Source of the DNA: Methanosarcinales archaeon
Lineage (GTDB): Archaea; Halobacteriota; Methanosarcinia; Methanosarcinales; Methanocomedenaceae
Direction of reading: 5' to 3'
Length of the DNA stretch: 34,834 nt
Assembly: GCA_030610815.1 (NCBI GenBank)
Contig: JAUWRA010000006.1
Span: 1 to 34,834, forward strand
The position numbers and the translations under genes were made by a program. Under the pieces are notes generated by a model, which ran no database searches, was not told the DNA's origin, and was given only the letters and a program-made list of their open reading frames with translations. The first letter of the stretch is position 1. Each line of letters begins with the position of its first letter. This document shows, one piece after another, positions 1 to 8,770 of this stretch.

Positions 1-1
1 G

Positions 2-88
2 GTCAACATACCGCTGACAATGACATCCAAAGAAGGAGTAACCCAGACAATAAACGTTAAGTTCACTGTACTGGACGAAGATCGTTAG
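2..88 (+). CDS. C-terminal end of an unidentified, probably extracellular protein (partial)
   Basis: An open frame enters from the left edge and stops at TAG (86-88). The 28 visible residues (VNIPLTMTSKEG... NVKFTVLDEDR) alternate polar and hydrophobic residues, as in the last beta-strands of an Ig/PKD-like or S-layer-type domain. Immediately downstream is a strong hairpin plus T-tract, which supports this being a real gene end. The gene converges on CobN-A. The family cannot be named from so short a piece, and the extracellular location is inferred from strand-like composition only. Confidence 0.5.
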   Translation, partial: VNIPLTMTSKEGVTQTINVKFTVLDEDR

Positions 89-96
89 TATTAAGA

Positions 97-136
97 AGAT
101 AGAAGATTACAATTCTTCTATCTCTTTTTCTTTTTT
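97..136 (+). terminator. Intrinsic-type terminator after the partial left-edge gene
   Basis: A perfect 10-bp stem AGATAGAAGA / TCTTCTATCT (97-106 and 114-123) encloses a 7-base loop and is followed by a T-rich run (CTTTTTCTTTTTT). It lies 8 bases after the TAG of the plus-strand gene and separates it from the convergent CobN-A gene. Confidence 0.65.
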
Positions 137-169
137 AAAAAATATTCTTAATTTTTCTGTTAACTACCT

Positions 170-3100
170 TTACAGCTTTTCCTCAATATTTCCTTCGATC
201 TCCAGATAAGCGTTTTTCAGTTTCTCAATTTCTTCCTCTGTAGCGTCCCAGTAGTTGCGCTTACTGGCTTCCATCAACCGTTTGATGATCTCTGCGGAAG
301 CGAACCTGTTATTCTCTGTCATGCGCTGGCGCATCTCATCATCAAATATATAGCGCTCTGCAATGGATGACCATATCCAGTTATCCACAGCACCGGTCGT
401 GGCGGCCAGACCCACCATATACTCCACCCTGTCAGCTATCTTCTGTGCGCCGTGGAAATCGTGCTCAAGCAGCCCGTCGATCCATTTCGGGTTCAGCAGC
501 CTTGTCCGCGTGCCGCGGGTTATCACATCCCCGATATCCTCGGTCTTGATGAGCTCCTTTGTAGTGTCTGTGATGAGCATTTCGGGTTTTACTCCGCGCA
601 CGATCTCAACTGCTTTGGACAGACCCCCGAAGAACTCGTAGTAGTGGTCCAGGTCCACGATCTCGTAGTCATGGCTGTCCCTTACCTGTGAGACCACATC
701 CACATTGGAAAGGACCTTCCTGTACGTTTCATCCGCATCCCCTGCATGGATATTTTCGGCATATACATGGTTCATTGAGCTTATGTAGGCATCCGCAAGC
801 TGGGTTTCCTCTGTCCAGTTGGATGTCTCGATCAGGCTGATGACGTTCGTGCCGTATGTCCCGGCAGGCGGGCCGAATATCCTTGCATTTGCAAGTTTCC
901 TGGCAGTTGTCTCGTCCCCCTCCACAGCCTTCAGCTCACTGAAGGCCTCTGCCGAATGTTCCTTCACATAGTTCATCTCCAAAGGTTCATCAAGGGATGC
1001 AACCAGGTTAAAAGCCCTGTCTATAAGCACCATCACGTTCGGGAACATGTCCCTGAAGAATCCGCATACATTAACAACACAATCGATACGCGGCCTGCCC
1101 ATCTCTTCAAGGGGTATCACCTCAAGTTTTGGTTCCCATGCCCCACTCTTCCTGACCACCTTTACGCCGATGTATGAAAATATCTGGCCTACCGTTTCAC
1201 CTCTTGTCTTCGTGGTCTCGAATCCCCACAGTACCACTGCCGAGCTTCTCGGGTATTTTCCGTGTTTTTTAAAATAATGCTGAATGGTATTTTCGGCAAT
1301 CTCTGCACCGCGTTCGTATGCGGCGTCGCTTGGCACCAGTCTCGGGTCGAACTGGAAGGTATTCTGTCCGGTTGGCAGCACTTCGGGCGTGCGGATCGGG
1401 TCTCCTCCGATATTGGGTGTGATGTACTCCCCATTCAGTCCCCTTAGGAGATTTTCAATCTCTGCCCTGTTATCGCAATTCCTGCTGACCGAAAGACCGA
1501 ACCCCAGGGTACGGACAAGACGTTTATCCTTGATATCCGAAAGCATTCCCTCCCCTTCATGAAGCAATCGTGTAACAAGTTGTTTTGCTTCCTCCTCTGC
1601 TTTGCCCAGTACCTGGGAATATGTTTGTCCGGTTGCTTCATCTGTTCCATGCGGGTTTTTCAGGGCAAGATCATAATCTGTGCCCTTTGATTCGGTGAGG
1701 ATCCTTGTCAGGGAGCTTGCATCTTCGCGGTCATATCGCAGGATAAATGTCACAAAATCCAGCATCTCCTCCTCTGTATAATTCCTTCCGATTATGTGAA
1801 GCCCCTTTGGAATTATTGAACGCTTAATTTCAAAGAGTTCATCATAAATAACATCCACATCAGCCTCCTCGCCGGTTTTAGCAAAATTCAGTTCGTTTGC
1901 CATTGAAACGATCTTTTCCCTGACCCTGCCGGCACGAAGCGGATCATGTATCAGCGCTTCATTGTACTCATGGATCAGGTCCTCCAGCACTGCATATCCT
2001 TCATACAGCTCAGACGCTGCAAACGACGGTGAATTATAGTTCACAATAGTAGCATAACTCCGTCTTTTTGCGATCATGGCCTCGGATGCATTGACGACAT
2101 GGTAGATGTACAGATGCGGAAGGTCACCGATAAGGACATCAGGGAAGCATTCTCCTGACATGCCGACCTCCTTTCCCTTTGCAAACTCCAGCGTTCCGTG
2201 TGTTCCCACATGTACCACAGCATCTGCACCCCATACATCCTCCAGCCAGCGGTAGAATGCGATGTACTGGTGATGCGGCGGGATTGTTTTGTCATGGTAT
2301 GCCTTCCCGGGATTCTCATGTATTCCCCTCGATGGCTGAAGTCCGACCAGAACGTTGCCGAACTCCACAGCCGGGATCAGGAAATCCTGTTTAAAGGTCA
2401 TAACCCCGCCCGGCGGATCGCCCCACTCACCCATCATCAGATCCCGCTGTGCGGCAGATAATTTTCCGAAACACGGTTTATATGCATCATTACCCATAGT
2501 AAAAGCGTTACGTGCTGTTTTTTCCACTGGGGTCCAGTTGCCGGAGTTGACAATTCCGGCGTTTAAGAAAAATTCATGTATCTTTTCATTTGATATTTTT
2601 TCACAATCGACGCTGTACCCCTCATCCTTCATCCTCTCCAGCAGTATTTTCATGCTTTCGAACGTATCGAGGTATGCGGCGCTTCCAAGATTCTCTTCAC
2701 CCGGCGGATAATCGTACAGGATAAATGCGATCTTCTTTTCATTGTTTGGTTTTTGCTGCAGCTTCAGCCATTTTTTTATGCGCCCTGTAACACGGTCGAT
2801 CCTATCCTCGATTGCGGTCACTTCTTTGATCCGCAGTTGCGAACCTTCTGCCACTTTTAGATCATCCAGTCCGCAGGCGGGTATTGGTTCAATGCACCCG
2901 TCCAGTTCAGGCAGCACCACGGCGGTAATGATTTCAATTGGTGAGAGGCCTGTTCCCGACTCCTTCCACTTTTCCACCTCCCGCATATACATCGGTGCAG
3001 GCGCAAAAACAGGAACATTCATTTTTTGAAGAAGTTTTAACGTGGGTTTTGGATCGCCGCCAAAAGGCCCTCCGTTCAGCCTGAACCAGCGAAAGTTTAC

Positions 3101-3955
3101 CACAGCATCGACTACTGCTTCCCCGTTCCGCATAAAGAATTTTTCCATCGCTTCCAGTGTATCCGATGTCCCGGCAAATACCGGGATCATATTCACTTCT
3201 CCGCCCATCCGGTCAAGGAATGCTTTCGTGACATGTATTGTTTGATCATAATGCATGCCGCCATGATAGAGAAGCCCGATCGTTGGTTTATGTTCATCAA
3301 AACCGGATTTATCCAGGTAATCAGGTAGATAATCAAATACGTCATCGCTTCCATGTACACGGATGCCGTGCTCTGGAAATATAAAAGGCGGTTTTGGATC
3401 AGGCAGCACTTTCTGGCCCCCATATTCCTTTGCAAGCATCAACAAAAGATTTTTTATATTGTAAGTCCCGCCATTTGCCCAGTATTTCACTGCCCATATA
3501 TAATTACGCATGTGTTTGAGTTTCCCGACAGGAACGGTGTTTCCGATTTTTTCTATACCATCCATGATCTTCCGGATCTTTTCAAAATCAAACTTTGAAC
3601 CCTCCTTCTTTTTTTCAAACATTTTTTTCATTGAAAAGGAGCCTATACGTGTAAGTGGCATAAGTTCAAAAGAGCCTATGAGAGATATTACGGTATTATC
3701 AAGGTCACGGATGGTATCTGCAGTAAGGGTCGATGCCCTCCCTCCCCCGCGAATATCAATTAAAACAATGTCGGCAGTGTGCAGATCATTTTTAAGGAGC
3801 GTCACGTCAATAAGCTCCTCATCGATCTCATGAGGATAATAGAGTTTAAGGTCTATGAGATCGCCGTGTTCTTTTTTTATTGCGTTCAATGCATCAACGA
3901 TCGGTTTCGTGGTCGTAAGAGTTGAGATTAAAACGATTTTTGTAATTTGAGACAT
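170..3955 (-). CDS. cobN: CobN-type chelatase large subunit (CobN-A, non-cysteine type)
   Basis: A 1261-residue CobN/BchH-family protein, the length expected for the large porphyrin/corrin-binding subunit of a class I (ATP-dependent) metal chelatase. Visible family motifs are GLQPSRG (about 538-544), HHQYIAFYRWLE, VHVGTHGTLE (about 581-590), PHLYIYHVVN, and the C-terminal NPKWIDGLLEHDFHGA. In aerobic B12 synthesis CobN inserts cobalt with CobS/CobT. In methane-cycling archaea the role of CobN-like proteins is unsettled, because cobalt and F430 nickel insertion use CbiX/CfbA-type enzymes. The partner motor is probably the ChlI-ChlD fusion at 17560-19575. Unlike the other two CobN genes here, the segment after QPSRG reads IHENPGKAYHD with no cysteines, as in ordinary CobN. 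A good TATA-like box ends about 30 bases before ATG, and no clear ribosome-binding site is seen, so translation from a very short leader is likely. Confidence 0.92.
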   Translation of the reverse strand: MSQITKIVLISTLTTTKPIVDALNAIKKEHGDLIDLKLYYPHEIDEELIDVTLLKNDLHTADIVLIDIRGGGRASTLTADTIRDLDNTVISLIGSFELMPLTRIGSFSMKKMFEKKKEGSKFDFEKIRKIMDGIEKIGNTVPVGKLKHMRNYIWAVKYWANGGTYNIKNLLLMLAKEYGGQKVLPDPKPPFIFPEHGIRVHGSDDVFDYLPDYLDKSGFDEHKPTIGLLYHGGMHYDQTIHVTKAFLDRMGGEVNMIPVFAGTSDTLEAMEKFFMRNGEAVVDAVVNFRWFRLNGGPFGGDPKPTLKLLQKMNVPVFAPAPMYMREVEKWKESGTGLSPIEIITAVVLPELDGCIEPIPACGLDDLKVAEGSQLRIKEVTAIEDRIDRVTGRIKKWLKLQQKPNNEKKIAFILYDYPPGEENLGSAAYLDTFESMKILLERMKDEGYSVDCEKISNEKIHEFFLNAGIVNSGNWTPVEKTARNAFTMGNDAYKPCFGKLSAAQRDLMMGEWGDPPGGVMTFKQDFLIPAVEFGNVLVGLQPSRGIHENPGKAYHDKTIPPHHQYIAFYRWLEDVWGADAVVHVGTHGTLEFAKGKEVGMSGECFPDVLIGDLPHLYIYHVVNASEAMIAKRRSYATIVNYNSPSFAASELYEGYAVLEDLIHEYNEALIHDPLRAGRVREKIVSMANELNFAKTGEEADVDVIYDELFEIKRSIIPKGLHIIGRNYTEEEMLDFVTFILRYDREDASSLTRILTESKGTDYDLALKNPHGTDEATGQTYSQVLGKAEEEAKQLVTRLLHEGEGMLSDIKDKRLVRTLGFGLSVSRNCDNRAEIENLLRGLNGEYITPNIGGDPIRTPEVLPTGQNTFQFDPRLVPSDAAYERGAEIAENTIQHYFKKHGKYPRSSAVVLWGFETTKTRGETVGQIFSYIGVKVVRKSGAWEPKLEVIPLEEMGRPRIDCVVNVCGFFRDMFPNVMVLIDRAFNLVASLDEPLEMNYVKEHSAEAFSELKAVEGDETTARKLANARIFGPPAGTYGTNVISLIETSNWTEETQLADAYISSMNHVYAENIHAGDADETYRKVLSNVDVVSQVRDSHDYEIVDLDHYYEFFGGLSKAVEIVRGVKPEMLITDTTKELIKTEDIGDVITRGTRTRLLNPKWIDGLLEHDFHGAQKIADRVEYMVGLAATTGAVDNWIWSSIAERYIFDDEMRQRMTENNRFASAEIIKRLMEASKRNYWDATEEEIEKLKNAYLEIEGNIEEKL

Positions 3956-3983
3956 AATAGTAACATCAAAATATCTGAATAGT

Positions 3984-3997
3984 ATTAAATATTTATA
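3984..3997 (-). promoter_or_regulatory. TATA-type promoter of CobN-A
   Basis: Read on the minus strand, TATAAATATTTAAT lies about 37 bases (centre) upstream of the CobN-A ATG. With the usual archaeal 25-base spacing, this places the start of transcription about 12 bases before ATG. The 220-base gap between dppF and CobN-A therefore suggests CobN-A has its own promoter and is not only read through from the transporter genes. Confidence 0.5.
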
Positions 3998-4175
3998 TTT
4001 TATTCATATAGTTTGCTACATATTTTATATTTTATGCGAAAAACGCAATTTTAAGGTTGATACATTCACAATTCTTCCTGGATACAGGTCGTACATTATT
4101 GGTATTTCCTGTTCCATATCGACTACTAATGACAGGAGTGATTATACCTGATTTAGTGGGAACTTAGGTGTAAGA

Positions 4176-5120
4176 TCAACGATTTAAGTGACAAGCTGCA
4201 TGGTGCTGATTTCCAACCTCCACCATAACAGGCTCTTCGGTCTCGCATATTCTTTCGCTGTACTGGCATCTGGTGTGGAATCTGCATCCTGACGGTGGAT
4301 CCATCGGATTCGGCATCTCACCTTCCAGTATGATCCTCTTCCGTTTGACCTCTGGGTCAGCAACAGGTATTGCAGACAGCAGCGCTTTTGTGTATGGATG
4401 CCTGGCATCGTTAAATATCTCGTCTGTCTTCCCTATTTCAACCAGTTTTCCGAGATACATCACAGCGACCCGGTCGGTCATGATTTTTACTACTTCCAGA
4501 TCGTGGGAGATGAACAGACATGTTAGTCCGAATTTCTTTTTCACATCTCTTAATAGGTAGAGTATTTGCGCCTGGACATTCACATCCAGTGCCGAGGTCG
4601 GCTCATCAGCAACAATAAACTCAGGATTTATTGCCAGGATCCTTGCAATAACAGCGCGCTGATTCTGCCCTCCGCTAAGTTCATGAGGATAACGGTTCAC
4701 ATGTTCAGGATTTAACCCGACCGTCTCTATCAGTTCCATGATCTTTTCATTCCTTTGTTCTTTGCTGACCTTCTTATACAATTTCAGTGGCTCTGCAATG
4801 CAATCTCCAATACGCATTCTCGGATTCAGGGATGCGTCAGGGTTCTGGAATATGATCTGCATCCTGGGCCGCAGTTTTTTCAGGTTCTTTTTACTTAATT
4901 CAAATAAATCCAGGTTATCAAAAATTACCCTCCCTTCGGTAGGTTCGATAAGTCTAAGAATCAACCTGCCAACAGTTGTCTTTCCACACCCACTCTCACC
5001 GACCAGGCCAAGAGTCTCTCCTTTTTGAATCTTGAAATCAATACCATCAACGGCTTTAACAGATTTTCTGCCAAACATCCCGTTTGAAAAATATTTTTTC
5101 AAATTTGTGACTTCAATCAT
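4176..5120 (-). CDS. dppF: Peptide/nickel-type ABC importer, second ATPase (DppF/OppF/NikE family)
   Basis: A 314-residue nucleotide-binding subunit that powers uptake through the DppB/DppC channel. The P-loop GESGCGKTT is at about 41-49, the signature LSGGQNQR at about 148, Walker B IVADEPTSALD at about 169, and the switch histidine in ISHD at about 206. The C-terminal family extension GCRFHTRCQYSERIC has four cysteines (about 279, 285, 292, 308). Dpp/Opp/Nik ATPases share this extension and some bind an Fe-S cluster there. It overlaps dppD by 8 bases and is the last gene of the importer block dppBCDF. Sequence alone cannot tell peptide from nickel-complex transport; proximity to chelatase genes makes a metal or metallophore cargo plausible. 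Confidence 0.92.
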   Translation of the reverse strand: MIEVTNLKKYFSNGMFGRKSVKAVDGIDFKIQKGETLGLVGESGCGKTTVGRLILRLIEPTEGRVIFDNLDLFELSKKNLKKLRPRMQIIFQNPDASLNPRMRIGDCIAEPLKLYKKVSKEQRNEKIMELIETVGLNPEHVNRYPHELSGGQNQRAVIARILAINPEFIVADEPTSALDVNVQAQILYLLRDVKKKFGLTCLFISHDLEVVKIMTDRVAVMYLGKLVEIGKTDEIFNDARHPYTKALLSAIPVADPEVKRKRIILEGEMPNPMDPPSGCRFHTRCQYSERICETEEPVMVEVGNQHHAACHLNR

Positions 5121-6054
5121 ACAAAAAACACCTCACAAAGTGTTTTTCTCCAACTTTTTTCATCTGCGGCCTCTCTTTCTTACATCTTCCGGTTGCATAC
5201 GAACATCTAGGATGGAACTTACATCCTTCAGGAATATTGATCAAACTTGGGCTTATACCTGGTATCGGTTTCAAGCCCCTGCCCGGAAGAGAATCAAGAA
5301 AACCCCTGGTATACGGGTGTTTGGGGTTTTTGAATATATTCCTGACATCTGCATATTCCACGATCTCACCCGGATACATCACAGCCATGTGATCACACAG
5401 CTCGGCTGCTACACCGAGATCGTGCGTGATGAGCAGCATAGAAGTCCCTGAGTCCTTCAATACTTCTTTCATCAATTCCACTATCTGCGCCTGTGTCGTG
5501 ACATCCAGTCCGGTGGTTGGCTCATCTGCGATGATAAGTGAGGGCATACAGATCAATCCCATTGCGATCATCGCTCTCTGCCTCATCCCTCCGCTGAACT
5601 CATGAGGATATTCATTCACTCTTTTTGAAGGCAACGGAATCCGTACAGATTTTAACATCTCGATTACCTTTTCCTTTGCATTTTGATTATCCAGGTGTTG
5701 ATGCAATTCTACAGGTTCGGCAACCTGTGTTCCTACAGTAAGAACCGGATTCATCGACGAAAGTGGATTCTGGAATATCATGGCAATCTCTTTTCCCCTT
5801 ATCTTCCTCATCTCATCCTCGCTAAGTTTGAGCAAATCTTCTCCCTTGTATAAAATCCTGCCTTCTACTTTCGTGTTCTCGGAAAGCAAACGCAATATCG
5901 AAAGCCCCAGAATAGTTTTACCGCATCCTGTCTCCCCGATTATGCCGAGGGTTTCACCTTCTCCAATATCCAGATCAACATCGTTTACCGCCCGTACCAT
6001 ACCATCTTCACTGTAAAAATATACTTTTAGATTACGTATACCCAGCAATGTCAT
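5113..6054 (-). CDS. dppD: Peptide/nickel-type ABC importer, first ATPase (DppD/OppD/NikD family)
   Basis: The computed ORF begins at 6216, but its first 54 residues overlap dppC in another frame and show no family similarity. The start chosen is ATG at 6054 (MTLLGIRNLKVYF), which overlaps the dppC TGA as ATGA and gives the usual length of 313 residues. P-loop GETGCGKT is at about 40-47, followed by Q-loop FQNPLSSMNP, signature FSGGMRQR, Walker B IIADEPTTGLD and switch ITHD. The cysteine-bearing tail GCKFHPRCSYATGRC matches the dppF tail. It forms a heterodimer with DppF and is translationally coupled to dppC upstream and dppF downstream (8-base overlap). Confidence 0.92.
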   Translation of the reverse strand: MTLLGIRNLKVYFYSEDGMVRAVNDVDLDIGEGETLGIIGETGCGKTILGLSILRLLSENTKVEGRILYKGEDLLKLSEDEMRKIRGKEIAMIFQNPLSSMNPVLTVGTQVAEPVELHQHLDNQNAKEKVIEMLKSVRIPLPSKRVNEYPHEFSGGMRQRAMIAMGLICMPSLIIADEPTTGLDVTTQAQIVELMKEVLKDSGTSMLLITHDLGVAAELCDHMAVMYPGEIVEYADVRNIFKNPKHPYTRGFLDSLPGRGLKPIPGISPSLINIPEGCKFHPRCSYATGRCKKERPQMKKVGEKHFVRCFLYD

Positions 6055-6923
6055 TCCTTCAGCTCCCGTTGCTGCCTTGGGTCCAAAATATCCCGCAGTC
6101 CATCGCCCAGGAAATTGAATGCCAGCACCGCTACCATAATCGCCAATCCGGGAAAAGTTGTCAGATGGGGTGCTGTTTGTATGAAAGCGCGTCCATTGTT
6201 CAGCATCGAACCCCACTCAGGGGTGGGCGGCTGCGCTCCCAGCCCCAGGAAACTTAAGCCAGCCGCTGCCAGGATTATAAAAGCCATATCAAGCGTTGCC
6301 AGCACTATCACGGGCGCCATCACATTGGGGAGGATATGGCGGGTCATGATATGCAAATCGCTGCAACCAAGCGCTCTTGCCGACTCAACGAATTCCTTTT
6401 GTTTAACAGATAGTACTGATCCGCGTACTACTCTGGCAAGACCGGTCCAGCCCACCATCGCCAGAGCCAGCATCACATTGAAAAGACCCGGACCCAGGGC
6501 GCCTGCGATTGCCAGAGCCAGTATGATCCCCGGAAATGCCAGTACTACATCCACAAGTCTCATAATAATCTCATCTACAATACCGCCATAGTACCCGGAA
6601 ATTAAACCAAGCGTTACTCCGATAACTGTGATTATTCCAACCACAATTACACCTAATTTAAGTGAGACCCTGGCTCCATATATGATCCTGCTCAGCAGAC
6701 ACCTGCCAAGATCATCTGTTCCCATTGGATATTCTCCGGAAGGTGATAACAAACGCTTATCAAGATTTTGCTCGATCGGATCATGTGGAGCAATAAAAGG
6801 CGCAAAGAGTGCGATAAATGCGAGTGAAATGATAATTATCAATCCAATTATCGCAATTTTATTCTTTTTTAATTGTTGGAATGCCAATTTTTTCCTTGAT
6901 TTCATAGTCCCTGTACCGCTCAT
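6051..6923 (-). CDS. dppC: Peptide/nickel-type ABC importer permease (DppC/NikC family)
   Basis: A 290-residue inner-membrane permease. An N-terminal segment (KLAFQQLKKNKIAIIGL) leads into the first helix, then come the DPIEQNLDKRLLSPS-type loop and about five more helices. The EAA loop that docks to the ATPases is ESARALGCSDLHIMTRHILPN. The C-terminal FNFLGDGLRDILDPR is diagnostic of DppC/OppC/NikC. It lies 39 bases after dppB and overlaps dppD by 4 bases (ATGA). An alternative start is the Met at 6905; neither has a strong ribosome-binding site, so the longer form is kept. Confidence 0.92.
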   Translation of the reverse strand: MSGTGTMKSRKKLAFQQLKKNKIAIIGLIIIISLAFIALFAPFIAPHDPIEQNLDKRLLSPSGEYPMGTDDLGRCLLSRIIYGARVSLKLGVIVVGIITVIGVTLGLISGYYGGIVDEIIMRLVDVVLAFPGIILALAIAGALGPGLFNVMLALAMVGWTGLARVVRGSVLSVKQKEFVESARALGCSDLHIMTRHILPNVMAPVIVLATLDMAFIILAAAGLSFLGLGAQPPTPEWGSMLNNGRAFIQTAPHLTTFPGLAIMVAVLAFNFLGDGLRDILDPRQQRELKE

Positions 6924-6962
6924 GAATTTATACTTACAACATCACGCTTTTCATTCTGTTGT

Positions 6963-7907
6963 TCATTTCACTCCTTCGTACCTTATTCTTGGATCCAGAT
7001 AGGTATATGATATATCTACTACAAGGTTGACAATAACGAATATCACTGCCACGAACAGCACACCACCCTGGATCATCGCAAAATCCCGTGCATATATCGA
7101 ATCAACCAGGAGTTTACCTATACCTGGCCATGCAAAGATCGTTTCAATTATTACTGCGCCCTCAAGTACCCTGCCAAATTGCATGCCTATAACTGTTACA
7201 ATTGGAATGAGTGCATTTTTAAGTGCATGTTTGCTGATAACAACTTTTTCACTCAATCCTTTTGCTCTTGCGGTTCTGATATAATCCTGCCTGAGCACCT
7301 CAAGCATACTCGACCTCGTCAGTCTTGTGGTAATGGCTGCCATTCCGGTTCCAAGCGTCAGGGCAGGCAGTATAATATACTCAAAACCACCATAACCGCA
7401 AACCGGGAACCAGCCCAGATGTACAGAAAACAAGAGTATAAGCAATAAACCTAGCCAAAAATTTGGCATGGACACGCCAAGCATTGCTCCCATCATGCTG
7501 ACATTATCCGTTAAAGAATATTGTCTGGTTGCAGAGATAATCCCAACCGGAATCGCAATTATTAGTGCCACAAGCATACTAACGGCAGCAAGCTTAATTG
7601 TGGCCGGGAATCTGACCAATATCTCAGATAAGACCGGCTGACCATTTATTAAACTGCAGCCCAAGTCTCCATGTATCGCGTGGTTCAACCATTTTATATA
7701 TTGAATATGTAGTGGAGCATCCAAACCTTCTTGGACCCTTATCCATTCAATATCCTCCTGAGTCAGGTCATCCACACCATATCTGGCCATAGCTATCATT
7801 TCTGCCGGATCGCCGGGTGTGAAATGCATTATCAAAAAAGTCATCATCGTTACGCCTAATATGACGATGAACATCAAACACATTCTTTTCAGGATGAATG
7901 TCAGCAT
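6963..7907 (-). CDS. dppB: Peptide/nickel-type ABC importer permease (DppB/NikB family)
   Basis: A 314-residue permease partner of DppC. The N-terminal MLTFILKRMCLMFIVILGVTM helix, the motif MHFTPGDPAE, six predicted helices, the EAA loop RTARAKGLSEKVVISKHALKNALIP and the tail YTYLDPRIRYEG are all family-typical. The start is well supported: AAGGAG lies five to six bases before ATG. It opens the importer block dppBCDF. The binding-protein genes are not adjacent but lie 6-9 kb upstream on the same strand (13753-16945), beyond CobN-B and an ABC-2 pair. Confidence 0.92.
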   Translation of the reverse strand: MLTFILKRMCLMFIVILGVTMMTFLIMHFTPGDPAEMIAMARYGVDDLTQEDIEWIRVQEGLDAPLHIQYIKWLNHAIHGDLGCSLINGQPVLSEILVRFPATIKLAAVSMLVALIIAIPVGIISATRQYSLTDNVSMMGAMLGVSMPNFWLGLLLILLFSVHLGWFPVCGYGGFEYIILPALTLGTGMAAITTRLTRSSMLEVLRQDYIRTARAKGLSEKVVISKHALKNALIPIVTVIGMQFGRVLEGAVIIETIFAWPGIGKLLVDSIYARDFAMIQGGVLFVAVIFVIVNLVVDISYTYLDPRIRYEGVK

Positions 7908-7965
7908 AGAATCTCCTTTTCAGATTCACTCAAACTACTTGGCAATTTATGTTAATAACATATCT

Positions 7966-7977
7966 GATCATTTGATC
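7966..7977. promoter_or_regulatory. Short palindrome upstream of dppB
   Basis: GATCA-TT-TGATC, a near-perfect palindrome with a two-base centre, lies in the 92-base gap between the ABC-2 permease gene and dppB, about 60 bases before the dppB ATG. It could be an operator, but there is one copy only and the repressor family is not recognised. Confidence 0.2.
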
Positions 7978-7999
7978 CTCACACTTTTGATATACCGAA

Positions 8000-8770
8000 T
8001 TAGTCTACTTCAATGCCACTGAATAAATAAGTGCTTAAAATAATCATGAGAGTAGAAAAACACACCAATACGAGTAAATCTAAGGTCACAGAAAATTGTG
8101 TAATTCCGATCAGGCTGTGTCTCAGTCCGTCCACACCATAGGTTAATGGGTTCATGTAAGTCAAATATTGCAGCCAGACCGGGAGGTTATCCAAAGGAAA
8201 AAAGGCACCTGAAAGAAGAAAAACAGGGAATGCAAAAAGCCTTGTTATCAATTGAAAACCATGCATATCCTCCATTTTTGATGCAAATATCAATCCTAAA
8301 CAAACAAACGAGACGGAAATCAGGATCATAAATACTATGGCCGATAAAAATCCGACAACTCCGGTTATCTTAACACCAATTACCAATGAGATCAGCAGTA
8401 TTAAAATACCCTGTATCAGTGCTGTTGTCACTCCACCGGCGGTTTTCCCTATCACGATTGAAAACCTGTCAACCGGTGCAACCATTATTTCTTTTAAGAA
8501 TCCAAACTGTTTGTCCATGAGAACAGTCAGCCCGCTACTAATTGAATCGAAAAGCAAAGCCATTCCGATAATACCGGGTGCAAGAAAATCGATATAATCT
8601 ATTTCCGGGGGTATGTCTGAAAACCTGATGGATGCATTGAATCCGAATCCAAGAATCACGAGAAAAAAAAGTGGCATTGCAAGTGAACCGATAACTCTGC
8701 TTTTTGCCCTGAAAAATCTCGTCATTTCCCTAAGCCAAATTATATAAATTGCATTAAAATGTAATTTCAT
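8000..8770 (-). CDS. ABC-2 type exporter permease (DrrB-like), partner of the ATPase at 8767
   Basis: A 256-residue membrane protein with an N-terminal cytoplasmic helix (IIWLREMTRFFRAKSRVIGS) and about six transmembrane segments. Family-typical pieces are the SLAMPLFFLVILGFGFN helix, the DFLAPGIIGMALLF segment and the PVFLLSGAFFPLDNLP-WLQYLTYMNPLTYGVDGLR block, which together mark ABC-2 transporters of the DrrB/NodJ group. These export hydrophobic compounds with a DrrA-type ATPase. It overlaps the ATPase gene by 4 bases (ATGA), so the two are translated as a pair. It is paralogous to 24825-25550, which also sits next to a CobN gene. Confidence 0.9.
   Translation of the reverse strand: MKLHFNAIYIIWLREMTRFFRAKSRVIGSLAMPLFFLVILGFGFNASIRFSDIPPEIDYIDFLAPGIIGMALLFDSISSGLTVLMDKQFGFLKEIMVAPVDRFSIVIGKTAGGVTTALIQGILILLISLVIGVKITGVVGFLSAIVFMILISVSFVCLGLIFASKMEDMHGFQLITRLFAFPVFLLSGAFFPLDNLPVWLQYLTYMNPLTYGVDGLRHSLIGITQFSVTLDLLVLVCFSTLMIILSTYLFSGIEVD

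Noticed and set aside
6055-6216. Extra 54 N-terminal residues of the dppD track ORF
   Set aside because: They overlap dppC in another frame and lack family similarity; the ATG at 6054 in the ATGA overlap gives the normal length.
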